Shown: positions 52,201-61,110 of the stretch, piece by piece
Position numbering within the stretch: position 1 is the stretch's first letter
How the letters are laid out: the number at the start of each line of letters is the position of its first letter
DNA from: Lysinibacillus sp. ZYM-1
GTDB taxonomy: Bacteria; Bacillota; Bacilli; Bacillales_A; Planococcaceae
Length of the DNA stretch: 64,000 nt
Reading direction: 5' to 3'
Assembly: GCF_001308875.1 (NCBI RefSeq)
Contig: NZ_KQ465118.1
Span: forward strand, 1 to 64,000
Notes under the pieces: generated by a model
Database searches by the model: none
The model's input: only the letters and a program-made list of their open reading frames with translations
What the model was told of the DNA's origin: nothing
Translations under genes and position numbers: made by a program

Positions 52201-53392
52201 CGCTAAGGAAACAATTGAAAAAGCGAAACAATTGGGCAATGATACTGCTCGTATTATTATTCCTGATGCAAACGATAAAGTTAGTGAAGTTGTCATTGAT
52301 ATTCCTAAATCTTCATTAGCTCAAATACATGCAGGAAATATACAGTTAGAAATTGCTACTATGAATGCTGTAATTTCTATTCCAAATGTATCTATGTCGA
52401 ATTTTAGTAATGATTTATACTTCCGATTGGTTCCTATTAAGTCATTAGAACAGCAACATCAAGTGGAGGAAAGAATACTAAAAGAAGAATTAATTAAAGA
52501 TACATTACAAAGCGAAAAAGTGAATTTAATTGGTCGTCCAATGACGATTGAAACAAATATGCAGAATCGCCCAGTGACATTAACATTGCCATTACCGAAA
52601 AATATAACGCAAGAACAACTCGATAATTTGGCTATTTTCATTGAGCATAGCGATGGCACAAAAGAGTTAATACGTGGCAAAGTTGTAGATTATCAAAAAG
52701 ATATGTTAGGTTTGCAATTTGAAGTTCAGAAATTCTCTACCTTCTCCATTCTCTATTTACCAGAGGATGAAAATGTAGAGGAACCAACGACTGACCATAT
52801 TACACATACACCTTATATTCAAGGCTATGCAGACGGTACATTTAGACCAAATTCTTCTGTCACTCGCGCACAAATGGCAAGTATGTTTGCTCGTCAATTA
52901 ACAGGTAATGCAATTCCGATGTCTAAGGCGACGTTTACAGATACTGTTCAGCATGATGCGAAAGATGCAATAGAATTTGTGAAGGAAGCAGGTTTATTTA
53001 ACGGTGTTACTGAGACAAGCTTTCATCCAAATGGCTTCATTACACGTGCCCAAATGGCAGCAATAGCAGCTCGATGGATGGAAAAGCAGTGCGCAGACAG
53101 TCCAAATGCAGATTTTTGTAAACCAACTTCACTAGACAAAATTTTTAAAGATGTTAGTAATAATCATTGGGCTGTTCAAGCGATTAATACTGTCAATGGA
53201 TTGGGCATTATGACTGGTATAACGGCAGACACATTTAATCCAGATGGATATTTAACGCGTGCGCAAGCAGTGAAGGTCCTAAATCGGTTGTTTGAGCGTC
53301 AAGTTACAACAGAACATCAAAATCCAATATTTAAAGATGTCCCAAGAAAGCATTGGGCATTTTATGAGATTCAAGAAGCGGCAAAAAAATAA
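49286..53392 (+). CDS. S-layer-homology surface protein with Big, cadherin-like and InlB-type repeats
   Basis: A 1368-residue exported protein. After a signal peptide (hydrophobic to ~30, SSAS) comes a DNRLRE-like beta domain (~35-215), a Big_5/SbsA Ig-like domain (~215-330), a cadherin-like domain (~333-425), two similar beta modules (~430-610), four InlB/Flg_new-type repeats (~615-910, e.g. GYTFGGWYKDAGHTQAYDF), an unassigned ~250-residue domain, and three C-terminal SLH domains (IQGYADGTFRPNSSVTRAQMA and two more). The SLH domains would anchor it to pyruvylated wall polymer. Other domains suggest adhesion. It is in line with the collar genes. The ATG at 49286 is chosen for GAGGGAG. Confidence 0.92.
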   Translation: MDLTSFMKTAIYKVFVIVTIAMMVFTTLGIQPSSASTLVPLLHPVVQLNAVNDSNGNFESLIGDNDESFDVSHIDNKTFVAAMKFNSIDTTKSIISANLILYVLNDNDNIAGLPTADLVTRVGSSNWINGSFPNELTGLSSEKESISRSMTGEPVKVSIDVKQLLESPSAIDGQQITFLLSSDSQNMYIVKSGNTITRDWDPYLQINYGDAQDIAPTLISTAPANNAQYVSVNSPLSLTFSANINAVEGRNIRIYDAGNDNLIDSIAATNTNVVTVNGSTVSIQLTNNLLKGKTYYVLMDGGAFENTRHQGVAGITAKDIWRFTTLSPSNNANLSDLVLSPGTLIPNFKDSIVDYQVNVAHDVESIDVTPTAANSSATLTLNGALITNGQLTTIPLNKGNNTITIVVTAENGVTKTYTLTVKRALPTLQQVGNVDLSTSGDATWTDITGESSYAVQLFKDGSPIGSVVDKAADSTTHNFLPAMRAAGAGAYTVTVSAKGDGFTYLDGAPSIPSNKQTMIKLASITNSLSWYGNIAKWPAIPNAVSYDVLLYKGGTVIGTAANVLAGNINEGVDFTTAFQTNGIGSYTFTVQPKGNELLILDGDQGVSSSAKIISPLTYTVLYNGNGSTSGTVPQDNATYSQNDNVIVAANEGHLVKTGHSFIGWNTKADGTGTSYLPNATFKIVSENITLFAQWVINHYTVRFDVAGGSAVSNQTVNHGEKASQPTTEPTKAGYTFGGWYKDAGHTQAYDFNSVITETMTIYAKWNAQTYTVGFNMDGGSAVPSQSVVHGEKASEPTPEPTKVGYTFGGWYKDADHTQAYDFNSVITETMTIYAKWNAQTYTVSFNTDGGSMVSSQSVAHGGKVSKPTSAPTKADYTFGGWYTSSTLEKLFDFDSSSITRNIIIYAKWVSIVSPPTSNDSSNSESSTPSTNTEHIVVDVEGEDGVNLTKTPIIRTTMPDGVIKDHVSMSEAIAKETIEKAKQLGNDTARIIIPDANDKVSEVVIDIPKSSLAQIHAGNIQLEIATMNAVISIPNVSMSNFSNDLYFRLVPIKSLEQQHQVEERILKEELIKDTLQSEKVNLIGRPMTIETNMQNRPVTLTLPLPKNITQEQLDNLAIFIEHSDGTKELIRGKVVDYQKDMLGLQFEVQKFSTFSILYLPEDENVEEPTTDHITHTPYIQGYADGTFRPNSSVTRAQMASMFARQLTGNAIPMSKATFTDTVQHDAKDAIEFVKEAGLFNGVTETSFHPNGFITRAQMAAIAARWMEKQCADSPNADFCKPTSLDKIFKDVSNNHWAVQAINTVNGLGIMTGITADTFNPDGYLTRAQAVKVLNRLFERQVTTEHQNPIFKDVPRKHWAFYEIQEAAKK
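51380..52017 (+). repeat. Three tandem 213-bp repeats (InlB-type domains)
   Basis: Copies start at 51380, 51593 and 51806 with a constant 213-bp (71-codon) period. The first two are nearly identical over long runs; the third is more diverged. They encode beta-rich repeats of the surface protein and could expand or contract by recombination. Confidence 0.85.
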
Positions 53393-53396
53393 AACG

Positions 53397-53436
53397 AAGC
53401 ACGACGATTTCATTAACCAATCGTCGTGCTTTTTTA
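53397..53436. terminator. Bidirectional terminator
   Basis: AAGCACGACGATT pairs perfectly with AATCGTCGTGCTT over a 9-nt loop and is followed by T6 on the + strand; the - strand side is also T-rich. It separates the SLH gene from the convergent response regulator. Confidence 0.9.
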
Positions 53437-53439
53437 TCA

Positions 53440-54144
53440 TTATTCAAAGAGGAATTGATAACCAGATCCTCTCACAGTTACAATTTTAGCCCGGTGGCCT
53501 GAGATGGACTCCAGCTTTCTTCGTAAATTACTAATATGAACCTTTAATGCCTGTGTTTGTCCTATACTATCTTCCGCCCAAATGAGCTTATACAGATCAG
53601 ACGGATGAAAAATTTGCTCAGGTCGCTGTGCTAAAAAGAACAGAATTTGAAATTCTTTAGTAGATAAGATTAAAGCTGCTTCATCGATGTAAACCTTTCC
53701 TGAATGAACGTGAAAGTGAAAATTATCGATGACTTGAACATTTTCATTTCGCATTTCTATATCTGTTAGTAACTGTATTTTACCCCTTCTTAGAGAGATT
53801 CTCTCAATTGTTTTCATTAAACGATCTTTCTCAATGGGCTTCAAGATATAGTCAATAGCTTGAACAGAAAAGGCATCAATTGCATAATGCTCATAGGCAG
53901 TTACAAAAACGATATCCAATAGATGTGTTAAATCTTCTATTTTACTAGCAAAATCAATCCCATTCATCTCTGCCATTTCAATATCTAAAAAAAGAATATC
54001 TGGTTTGAGGGTAGGGATGTTTGCTATAGCGTTCAGTGGGTTTTGAAATTTCCCGATAACATCAATAGCTGCATTGTCCTTTAACATAGCCTCTAATAAA
54101 TTGATTGCTAAAATTTCATCGTCAACAATGATTGCTTTTAACAT
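53440..54144 (-). CDS. Response regulator (receiver plus winged helix)
   Basis: A 234-residue regulator. The receiver has AIIVDDE, phosphoacceptor Asp54 in DILFLDIEMAEMNG, VFVTAYE and YILKPIE; these motifs look like LytR/AgrA-type receivers. The output domain is nevertheless OmpR-type: ILSTKEFQILFFLAQRPEQIF and LKVHISNLRRKLE to VTVRGSGYQFLF. The ATG at 54144 follows GAGAGGTG. It starts 4 bp after the hybrid kinase gene and is its obvious partner. Confidence 0.9.
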   Translation of the reverse strand: MLKAIIVDDEILAINLLEAMLKDNAAIDVIGKFQNPLNAIANIPTLKPDILFLDIEMAEMNGIDFASKIEDLTHLLDIVFVTAYEHYAIDAFSVQAIDYILKPIEKDRLMKTIERISLRRGKIQLLTDIEMRNENVQVIDNFHFHVHSGKVYIDEAALILSTKEFQILFFLAQRPEQIFHPSDLYKLIWAEDSIGQTQALKVHISNLRRKLESISGHRAKIVTVRGSGYQFLFE

Positions 54145-54148
54145 TCTT

Positions 54149-57100
54149 TCACCTCTCTTCATCTAAAAATAGCGGGAATTTTAGTTTCACGGTCGTTCCT
54201 TCATCTACAACACTCTCAATATGGAAAGTGGCATTCTCATATTTTTTTAAACGTTTAGAGATATTGCGGATCCCCACACTCTTATGAACGGATGGCTCTT
54301 CCGATAGAATCTTTTCTACTAATTCTTGTGTCATACCACTACCGTTATCCTTAATTTTGATATCAATCATTTGTTGATCATTTTTAATAGTCATTGTTAC
54401 TTTTCCATTTACTCGCTTGTTCTTTAAACCGTGAAAAAGAGCATTTTCTACTAACGGCTGAAGTAGCAAAGGGGGAATCAGTATATTTAAAGGCTCCTCC
54501 ATCTGAATGTCCCATGCAAGCTGATCTGGATATCTTGTCTGGTGAATATTGACGTAAGCTTGTATAAGCGTAAGCTCCTGTTCAAGAGGAATAAGGCTAT
54601 TTGTATTCTCAAACGAGAAGCTGCTTCTTAAGAATGTGGCAAAATCCGTTATCATAATTCGAGCTTTATCCAAGTCTAAATAGCTTAGCGATAAAATAGA
54701 ATTTAAAACATTGTATATAAAATGTGGTTTAATTTGTGCTTGCAAAAATGCGGTTTCCATTTTAATTGCAGTTTCCGCCGATTCCTTTAGCAAGATAAGA
54801 TTGCGAACTCTTGTCTTCAATTCAGCGGTATCTAATGGTTTATGTAAAAAATCATTAGCTCCGGATTGGAATGCTGCAAGAAAATCTTCTGGTCGAATAG
54901 CTGCCGTGAGCATTAAAATTGGTAGCTCTGCTGAAGAATAGTTGCTTCTTATTTGTTGGCAAACCTCATATCCAGAAAGGTTAGGCATCATAATATCTAA
55001 AATCAATAAGTCTATATCTGGATGTAATATTAATTGTTCAAAGACTTGCCGACTATCATCAACAGCAATGATAGAGTAATTTTCCTTTGCAAGAATATCG
55101 ATTAGTACTTTGAGGTTAATATGATCATCATCAGCAATCAGTATTTTTTTGCCCATTTTTCTTTCTGCAAAATAAGGAAATGCTATTGGTAAATAATCTT
55201 TAGTTAGGGTGATTTTATTTTGTTGTTGCTTATCTTGTTGACCTTTTATTATTGACTCCACAGGTAGTTTGACGCAGAAAGTCGTTCCTCGACCAACAAT
55301 GGAGTGGACCGTGATTTCTCCACCATGCAGCTCCACAAGCTCTTTCGTCACATTCAGACCTAGACCCGCACCTTTACTCGCGTCCTCTAACTGGCGGAAG
55401 GGTTCAAATATCGACTCTAAATGTTCTGGAGCAATGCCTCGACCAGTGTCACTTACTTCAATAGCAAGAGATCCCTGTTCTTCGTAACATGAAATCTCCA
55501 CTTTTCCATGCCTCGTATATTTAACAGCATTTTCTATTATGTTATAAAGAATTTGTCGCAGTCTATCCTCGTCAGCTACTATAAATGTTCCTCGTTCAAT
55601 GTAATTGTATATCTTTACGTCTTTATTTCCGATGTACGACAATATTTCAACGATGACATGGGTTACAGAATAAAGATCAACGTTGGTAAGGCGTAGTTTT
55701 AGTTCACCCTCTTTTAACTTTGAAAAATCAAGTATGTCATTAACAAGATGTGATAACTTTTCTGTGATATTAAATATGAGCGATAATTTTTCTTTTTGTT
55801 CCATCGTTAATGTAGAGCTTTCCTGAGGCTCTAACATGGACTGAGATATGGCAAGCACACCGTGTAATGGGGTGCGAAATTCATGTGAAGTTTTTGCGAG
55901 AAATTCATCTTTTAATTTATCCACTCGCATTAAAGCATTTGTTAATCTTCCTTTTTCTAAATAAGAATCTGTAAAACGATGAGAAATATAAAGAGACAGC
56001 ATCGTTAAACAAATAAAAGGAAGCAAGGGAGGTAAGGAGTAAATTTCTAGATTGATATTGAGATTTAAAGTAGCTACAACCATATAAATAAAAATAGCCA
56101 TAGAACTAAGCCATAAATAAATGGCTCCTACTAATCGTTTAAAGATTGCAATGGTTTGAATATAAAGCATATAAAAGATAATTAATAAAATATAAATAGA
56201 ATGTACAGTTTGTAGGTATGAGCTAATGGATATTGGGAGCATAACCGTAGCTAATAATAAAATGCCAATTATACAAAGTGCTTTCACAAACTTTTTATGG
56301 GAAAATTGCTTTAGGGCATGGTAAAAGTACAACAGCATGAAGATTCCTGAACTGATACTTGAAATGATTTGGATTCTTATCAGGAATTCATAGCTGATAG
56401 GAATTATCGACATTAATATTTTTTCTCCATGAGATATACTGTACAAACCGACCATAAAGCAGAATAAGGAAAAGTAGAGCTGCTCAATTTCGAGCTTGGC
56501 ATATAGGTAGGAACCAGCAAAATAAATAAACATTGTAAAAAAAGCAGCTATGGTTATTAAGTCGTAGAAAAGTGAGCTTTCTCTTAATTTGCCAATACTC
56601 TCTTGATCCCCAATAAAAATGGAACCAATAATTCCACCACCTGATGCATAATCAAAATTAGCTACATGAATGATGAGCTCAAGTTCACCTTTTTCAGGCG
56701 AGAAATAAGCAACATACGGTACATTTTGTTGTATATACGTCGTATCCTCTGCAGGTTCTCCACTTTGCCCAATACGTTTTTCATTTATGTAAATGGCATT
56801 CGACATCCGAATATTACCTGTTTTTATGCCTAATATAGTATCAGTAGGATTAATTAAAATTTTTAAACGATAGGTACCGCTACCAAATGTAGTAAAATTT
56901 TGATCATCAAGCTTGTACCTTGACCAAAGTGATGGGACATTTACTAAATAAGAAGGATGGGTGTCTAATTCCGAATAATTCAATAATTTATTGGGGACGA
57001 AATCCCATTCTCCATCCAAGCTTACAGTATTATTGTGCAAATCATACTGTCTAAGATCAATTACTCCTGCAATGGCTTTCGGAGCATTTGGGCTCTCATT

Positions 57101-57175
57101 ATTAAGTAATTGAGCTATCAAGCCAATTATCACAACACTAATAATGACCATAAAAATAAGTAATAACTTTCTCAT
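54149..57175 (-). CDS. Hybrid sensor kinase with two different kinase modules
   Basis: A 1008-residue membrane kinase. After an N-terminal anchor comes an extracellular carbohydrate-binding-like 7TMR-DISM region (~40-200), about seven membrane helices (~210-405), HisKA with the H-box KTSHEFRTPLHGVL, HATPase (ENAVKYT, DTGRGIAP, GAGLGLNV), and a receiver (LIADDD, DLLILDIMMPNLSG, FLHKPLD). A second, LytS/YesM-type kinase follows: LQAQIKPHFIYNVLNSILS, ENALFHGLKN and an ATPase end. Both phosphoacceptor His residues and the receiver Asp are kept. The likely partner is the regulator downstream. The start has a weak ribosome site; AAGAATGAGA is duplicated there. Confidence 0.9.
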   Translation of the reverse strand: MRKLLLIFMVIISVVIIGLIAQLLNNESPNAPKAIAGVIDLRQYDLHNNTVSLDGEWDFVPNKLLNYSELDTHPSYLVNVPSLWSRYKLDDQNFTTFGSGTYRLKILINPTDTILGIKTGNIRMSNAIYINEKRIGQSGEPAEDTTYIQQNVPYVAYFSPEKGELELIIHVANFDYASGGGIIGSIFIGDQESIGKLRESSLFYDLITIAAFFTMFIYFAGSYLYAKLEIEQLYFSLFCFMVGLYSISHGEKILMSIIPISYEFLIRIQIISSISSGIFMLLYFYHALKQFSHKKFVKALCIIGILLLATVMLPISISSYLQTVHSIYILLIIFYMLYIQTIAIFKRLVGAIYLWLSSMAIFIYMVVATLNLNINLEIYSLPPLLPFICLTMLSLYISHRFTDSYLEKGRLTNALMRVDKLKDEFLAKTSHEFRTPLHGVLAISQSMLEPQESSTLTMEQKEKLSLIFNITEKLSHLVNDILDFSKLKEGELKLRLTNVDLYSVTHVIVEILSYIGNKDVKIYNYIERGTFIVADEDRLRQILYNIIENAVKYTRHGKVEISCYEEQGSLAIEVSDTGRGIAPEHLESIFEPFRQLEDASKGAGLGLNVTKELVELHGGEITVHSIVGRGTTFCVKLPVESIIKGQQDKQQQNKITLTKDYLPIAFPYFAERKMGKKILIADDDHINLKVLIDILAKENYSIIAVDDSRQVFEQLILHPDIDLLILDIMMPNLSGYEVCQQIRSNYSSAELPILMLTAAIRPEDFLAAFQSGANDFLHKPLDTAELKTRVRNLILLKESAETAIKMETAFLQAQIKPHFIYNVLNSILSLSYLDLDKARIMITDFATFLRSSFSFENTNSLIPLEQELTLIQAYVNIHQTRYPDQLAWDIQMEEPLNILIPPLLLQPLVENALFHGLKNKRVNGKVTMTIKNDQQMIDIKIKDNGSGMTQELVEKILSEEPSVHKSVGIRNISKRLKKYENATFHIESVVDEGTTVKLKFPLFLDEER

Positions 57176-57369
57176 TCTTGTTCTCTCATTCTTGTAATAT
57201 TTTAAGGTAATGATATTAAAACTTTTTGTATGTACGCAAATATGAAATTATACCCATATTATATCATGCGAAATATCACTAAGAATAGATAAAATGCGTA
57301 TGATTTCCTATAAAGAGCGCAAGGGTATGAATAAATTTTGTGCATTTTATGTAATTAAAGCGCATATAC

Positions 57370-57398
57370 TTACAATCACTCCGTTTTTTGCTTATAAT
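57370..57398 (+). promoter_or_regulatory. Sigma-A-type promoter of the phosphoesterase gene
   Basis: TTACAA (57370-57375) and TATAAT (57393-57398) are separated by 17 bp, about 55 bp before the predicted start. The rest of the 270-bp gap is AT-rich with no other recognisable element. Confidence 0.65.
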
Positions 57399-57452
57399 AG
57401 GGAAGTCAGAGTTTTTTTCTGAAAAAAGTAGCCGCAAAGTGAGCGATTGCGA

Positions 57453-58268
57453 TTGAAAAAATTATTATATGGTATTTTTTTTGTTGTTTTTATAGTCATT
57501 TTTTTGTACGTAAACAATCACTGGCTAGTCGTTAGTAAGCATGTGTTCGAATCAGAAAAAATGCCTGCCAGCTTTGATGGGCTGCGCATTGTACAGGTAT
57601 CGGATTTACATGATGCCCTCTTTGGTAACAATCAGCAAAAACTGATTGCTAAGGTTAAGGATACAAATCCTGACTATATTTTTATCACAGGTGATGTGAT
57701 TGATAGCAATCGCTACGATTTAAAACAAAGTTTACAGGCAGTTAAAGGACTAGTTGAAATAGCGGATGTTTATTATGTACTGGGAAACCATGAAGTGGCG
57801 ACGAATAAGGTTAGTGAAATTTATGAGGCGCTATCATCGTTAGGGGTACATATCATGGCCAATGAATCGACCGTGTTAGAGCGCGACGGGGAGCGCTTGG
57901 CGATTGTTGGAATTGAAGATCCGTTAATGGGTAGATCAACAGAGGACATGCTGGATATGGCTACAGCATATTTACCAGACGATATGTTTAAGCTGTTACT
58001 GGCGCATCGACCTGAAGTGTTTAATACGTATGTAAATTATGACATAGATTTAGTGTTTTCTGGACATGCGCATGGTGGGCAAGTTCGTATTCCGGGACTT
58101 GGAGGACTTGTAGCACCTGGACAGGGGCTATTTCCAAAATATACTGCCGGTGTCTATGATGAAGGAACGACTAAGATGGTTGTTAGTCGTGGTTTAGGCA
58201 ATAGCTCGGTACCATTCCGCATTTTTAATCTCCCAGAAATTATTGTGATGGATTTAAAGAAAAAATAA
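57453..58268 (+). CDS. Metallophosphoesterase (YkuE/YaeI-like)
   Basis: A 271-residue protein with one N-terminal membrane segment and the calcineurin-like metal motifs in order: QVSDLHD, FITGDVID, YVLGNHE, LLLAHRPE and FSGHAHGGQVRIPG. The YkuE/YaeI group acts on lipid-linked or UDP-linked pyrophosphates at the membrane, with the catalytic domain outside the cell; the substrate here is not shown. The TTG at 57453 is preferred (9 nt from GTGAG); another TTG lies 6 bp earlier. Confidence 0.9.
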   Translation: MKKLLYGIFFVVFIVIFLYVNNHWLVVSKHVFESEKMPASFDGLRIVQVSDLHDALFGNNQQKLIAKVKDTNPDYIFITGDVIDSNRYDLKQSLQAVKGLVEIADVYYVLGNHEVATNKVSEIYEALSSLGVHIMANESTVLERDGERLAIVGIEDPLMGRSTEDMLDMATAYLPDDMFKLLLAHRPEVFNTYVNYDIDLVFSGHAHGGQVRIPGLGGLVAPGQGLFPKYTAGVYDEGTTKMVVSRGLGNSSVPFRIFNLPEIIVMDLKKK

Positions 58269-58298
58269 GCACTGCGTGAAATTTACGCAGTGCTTTCA
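58262..58298. terminator. Bidirectional terminator
   Basis: AAGCACTGCGT pairs with ACGCAGTGCTT over a 7-nt loop. It ends the phosphoesterase gene and, with T6 on the - strand, the tatC gene whose stop lies inside it. Confidence 0.85.
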
Positions 58299-59128
58299 AT
58301 TTGTTTTCGTTCTGTGCGTTTGACGAGGTAAATGCTTATTTCATACAAAATAAGCATCGGAATTAATACAAGTAGTTGACTAATGAAATCGGGTGGTGTT
58401 ATGACAGCAGAGCCTACACCCATCCCCATATATGACCAACCTCGTATTTTTTTCATGGATTCAGCAGTCAGTACACCAATAGCCGATAAAAACAGGGCAA
58501 CAATCGGTAATTCAAATAATAAACCAAGCGGTACCGTGGTCATGATTAAAAAATGCATATATTCATTTGCTGATACCATGACATCGAAATTGGTAGCTCC
58601 TATGCTCACTAAGAATGAATAGCTTAGCGGGTTTACAACAAAGTAGCCAAAAGCGATCCCCATTAAGAAAAGGACTAGCATAATTGGTGCATAGAGTCCT
58701 AAAAAACGGCTTTCTGCTTCCTTTAATCCCGGTTTTACAAAGCTCCACAGAAAATGAACGAGAAAAGGCATTGAAAGACCAAATGCTAAGGTAGTTGAAA
58801 TGGTCATATAGAATTTGACGACCTCAAGCGGTCCTAAAATAATGAGAGAATGACCTCGAGTTACGAAGGGAAACCAAATATTAATTGTAGAAAAAACAAC
58901 AATAAAAAATAAAATAAAAACAGTTAGCCCTTTTATAATTTGCTTACGTAGTTCAGAAAGATGTTCCAATAATGAGGTAACAGGTATAAGAGGCTCATCT
59001 AATACATGCTCTTCTTCCATTGTTACCGCTGGTATTTCAACTAAAGCCTCCATAGGTAACGGGGGCTCAGTTTGTGGTTTATCAAGAGGGCTTAAAAATT
59101 TCCTCTTTCCATCCTCATAAGGATCCAT
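58283..59128 (-). CDS. tatC: Twin-arginine translocase subunit TatC
   Basis: A 281-residue, six-helix TatC. The conserved start of the core, LLEHLSELRKQIIKGL, with its Glu, is at about residue 53. FYMTISTTLAFGLSMPFLVHFLWSFVKPGLKEAE and GVGSAVITPPDFISQLLVLIPMLILYEISIY follow. The core is preceded by an unusual ~45-residue acidic, Pro-rich N-terminal tail. It would recognise the twin-arginine signal of the dehydrogenase subunit encoded upstream in the same direction. AGGAGGG precedes the ATG. Confidence 0.95.
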   Translation of the reverse strand: MDPYEDGKRKFLSPLDKPQTEPPLPMEALVEIPAVTMEEEHVLDEPLIPVTSLLEHLSELRKQIIKGLTVFILFFIVVFSTINIWFPFVTRGHSLIILGPLEVVKFYMTISTTLAFGLSMPFLVHFLWSFVKPGLKEAESRFLGLYAPIMLVLFLMGIAFGYFVVNPLSYSFLVSIGATNFDVMVSANEYMHFLIMTTVPLGLLFELPIVALFLSAIGVLTAESMKKIRGWSYMGMGVGSAVITPPDFISQLLVLIPMLILYEISIYLVKRTERKQIESTA

Positions 59129-59139
59129 AGGAAACCCTC

Positions 59140-59343
59140 CTACGAAGCATCAGATTTTTTTTCGACCTTTTTCACGGAATCATCATCATCTTCTATAAGC
59201 CCCTTAGTAGACTTTTTAAATTCTGCAAAGGTTTTTCCAACTGCTCCACCGATTTCTGGTAATTTTTTTGGACCAAATACAATTAACACGATGACTAAAA
59301 TAATGACTAATCCAGGTACTCCAATTGCTCCAAGACCACCCAT
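59140..59343 (-). CDS. tatA: Twin-arginine translocase subunit TatA
   Basis: A 67-residue protein with one N-terminal membrane helix ([22 protein letters not shown]), the Phe-Gly hinge, an amphipathic helix ([15 protein letters not shown]) and an acidic tail, all standard for TatA. It lies 11 bp before tatC and about 40 bp after the GMC oxidoreductase gene, in the order dehydrogenase subunit, GMC, tatA, tatC. Confidence 0.95.
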   Translation of the reverse strand: MGGLGAIGVPGLVIILVIVLIVFGPKKLPEIGGAVGKTFAEFKKSTKGLIEDDDDSVKKVEKKSDAS

Positions 59344-59384
59344 ATGCCTTACCTCCTTTAATAAAATAGTTGGATTATAAAAAA

Positions 59385-61097
59385 TTAAACTAAGGAACCA
59401 CCTGATTGACTATATTTAATGACACCTTCTGCACAACGGTAAGCCAGTGCTCCCAACGTACCAGTTGGATTGTAGCCGCTATTATGAGCAAAGTTTCCAG
59501 CACTTACAGCAAAGAGGTTATCAACATTCCAGTGTTGTAGGTAATTATTTACAACCCCTTGCTCTGGTGTTAAGCTCATCACAGTTCCACCTGTGTTATG
59601 TGTTGTTTGGTAAGGCACAATATTGTAATCCGTAATTTCAGCATTTGGGACGATTGTTTTTGCGCCCATTTGCTTCATAATGTCAGCTGCACGGGCAGAA
59701 ATATATTTATGAAGCGCACGATCCTGATCCGTAAAGTTGTACGTTAGTTGCATCAATGGAAGTCCGTACGCATCCTTGTAGGTAGGATCTAACGTTAAAT
59801 AATTTTGCTTATGTGGCATTGACGCTCCTTGCGCACCAATCCCGAATGAGCGTGTAAAGTAATGAATAGATTGCTTTTTAAATTCTGGCCCCCATGTAGG
59901 TGTATCTGGAGGGGTTGGATTTGACCCAATTGGACGGGTACCTGTCTGTGTGAGAGCGATATTGCCACCATGAATAAAATCTAATTCACTATGGTCAAAA
60001 TTATCACCGTTATAGTCGTCTACACACATGCCTAAAGAGCCTGCCCCCATAAAGGTATTGTATTGTTCGTCAAAGAAACCAGCAGCACCAGGTAAGATTT
60101 GATAGCAATAGTTTCTTCCGAGTGTCCCTTTACCAGTAGTAGGGTCATATCTTTCACCTATGTCAGAAACCATTAAAAGCTTGGCATTATTAAAGACGTA
60201 ACTAGTTAATACGACAGCGTTGGCAGGCTGAATATATTCTTCTCCTGATACGGTATCGATATATCTTACACCAGTAGTTTTATTGCCTTGTTTCAAAATT
60301 TCAACAACGTTAGAATTGTAGCGTAAATCGAAATTACCTGTCTTTAATGCAGTTGGGACAACTGTAATTTCTGCAGAAGATTTTGCTCCATACTCGCAAC
60401 CAAAGCGTTCACAAAAGCCGCAATATTGACAAGCATTAATCGTTTCACCATCGGGATTTTTATAAACTTCAGAGACGTTTGCTGATGGCACCATATAAGG
60501 TGTTAGCTTTAAGTCTTTTGCAGCTTTTTCAAATTGCGCAAGCATAGGAGTTTTTTTCATAGGTCCGGTCGGATAGGGATTTGAACGCTTTCCACTAAAT
60601 GGATTTTTGTCATCTCCTGAAATACCAGCTGTTTTTTCAAACTTGTCCATATAAGGCTCAAGTTGATCATATGTTAAACCCCAATCTTGAATGAGATAAT
60701 CTGGCCCAAGTTTGTTTGGACCATAACGTTTGTCGGTTAGCGTTTTGATTTGGAAATCATAGGGTAAAAAGCGATAGGTCATTCCGTTCCAGTGTGTTCC
60801 TGATCCTCCCAACCCCTCTCCCAGTAAAAAGGAACCTAGCTGACGCATTGGTAATGCCTTCATATTACGATCATTACGAAAAGAAACAGTTTCTTTGGAT
60901 AGATTTTGCATTAAATCATAACGAATTGCATAACGGTATTCATCATGAACGTTTAAATAATCTTCGGTACCACGCTTTTGTCCTCGCTCTAAACCTACAA
61001 CCTTTAAACCGGCTTTCGCACATTCAGCAGCAACGATACCACCGGTCCAACCTACACCAACTGTTACAACGTCTACACTTGGTAATGTTTTGGCCAT
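59385..61097 (-). CDS. GMC-type FAD oxidoreductase (gluconate 2-dehydrogenase-like large subunit)
   Basis: A 570-residue flavoprotein. The FAD dinucleotide motif is [21 protein letters not shown], then [15 protein letters not shown]; the C-terminal GMC_oxred_C part has NTGGTVM and [17 protein letters not shown] Cys cluster, [13 protein letters not shown], resembles the small iron-sulfur site of FAD glucose/gluconate dehydrogenases. It has no signal peptide, so it is probably exported bound to the twin-arginine small subunit. It would oxidise a sugar or alcohol on the outside and pass electrons to the membrane. No cytochrome c subunit gene is adjacent. The ribosome site is AAGGGGGG. Confidence 0.92.
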   Translation of the reverse strand: MAKTLPSVDVVTVGVGWTGGIVAAECAKAGLKVVGLERGQKRGTEDYLNVHDEYRYAIRYDLMQNLSKETVSFRNDRNMKALPMRQLGSFLLGEGLGGSGTHWNGMTYRFLPYDFQIKTLTDKRYGPNKLGPDYLIQDWGLTYDQLEPYMDKFEKTAGISGDDKNPFSGKRSNPYPTGPMKKTPMLAQFEKAAKDLKLTPYMVPSANVSEVYKNPDGETINACQYCGFCERFGCEYGAKSSAEITVVPTALKTGNFDLRYNSNVVEILKQGNKTTGVRYIDTVSGEEYIQPANAVVLTSYVFNNAKLLMVSDIGERYDPTTGKGTLGRNYCYQILPGAAGFFDEQYNTFMGAGSLGMCVDDYNGDNFDHSELDFIHGGNIALTQTGTRPIGSNPTPPDTPTWGPEFKKQSIHYFTRSFGIGAQGASMPHKQNYLTLDPTYKDAYGLPLMQLTYNFTDQDRALHKYISARAADIMKQMGAKTIVPNAEITDYNIVPYQTTHNTGGTVMSLTPEQGVVNNYLQHWNVDNLFAVSAGNFAHNSGYNPTGTLGALAYRCAEGVIKYSQSGGSLV

Positions 61098-61110
61098 GTT
61101 TTAACCCCCC

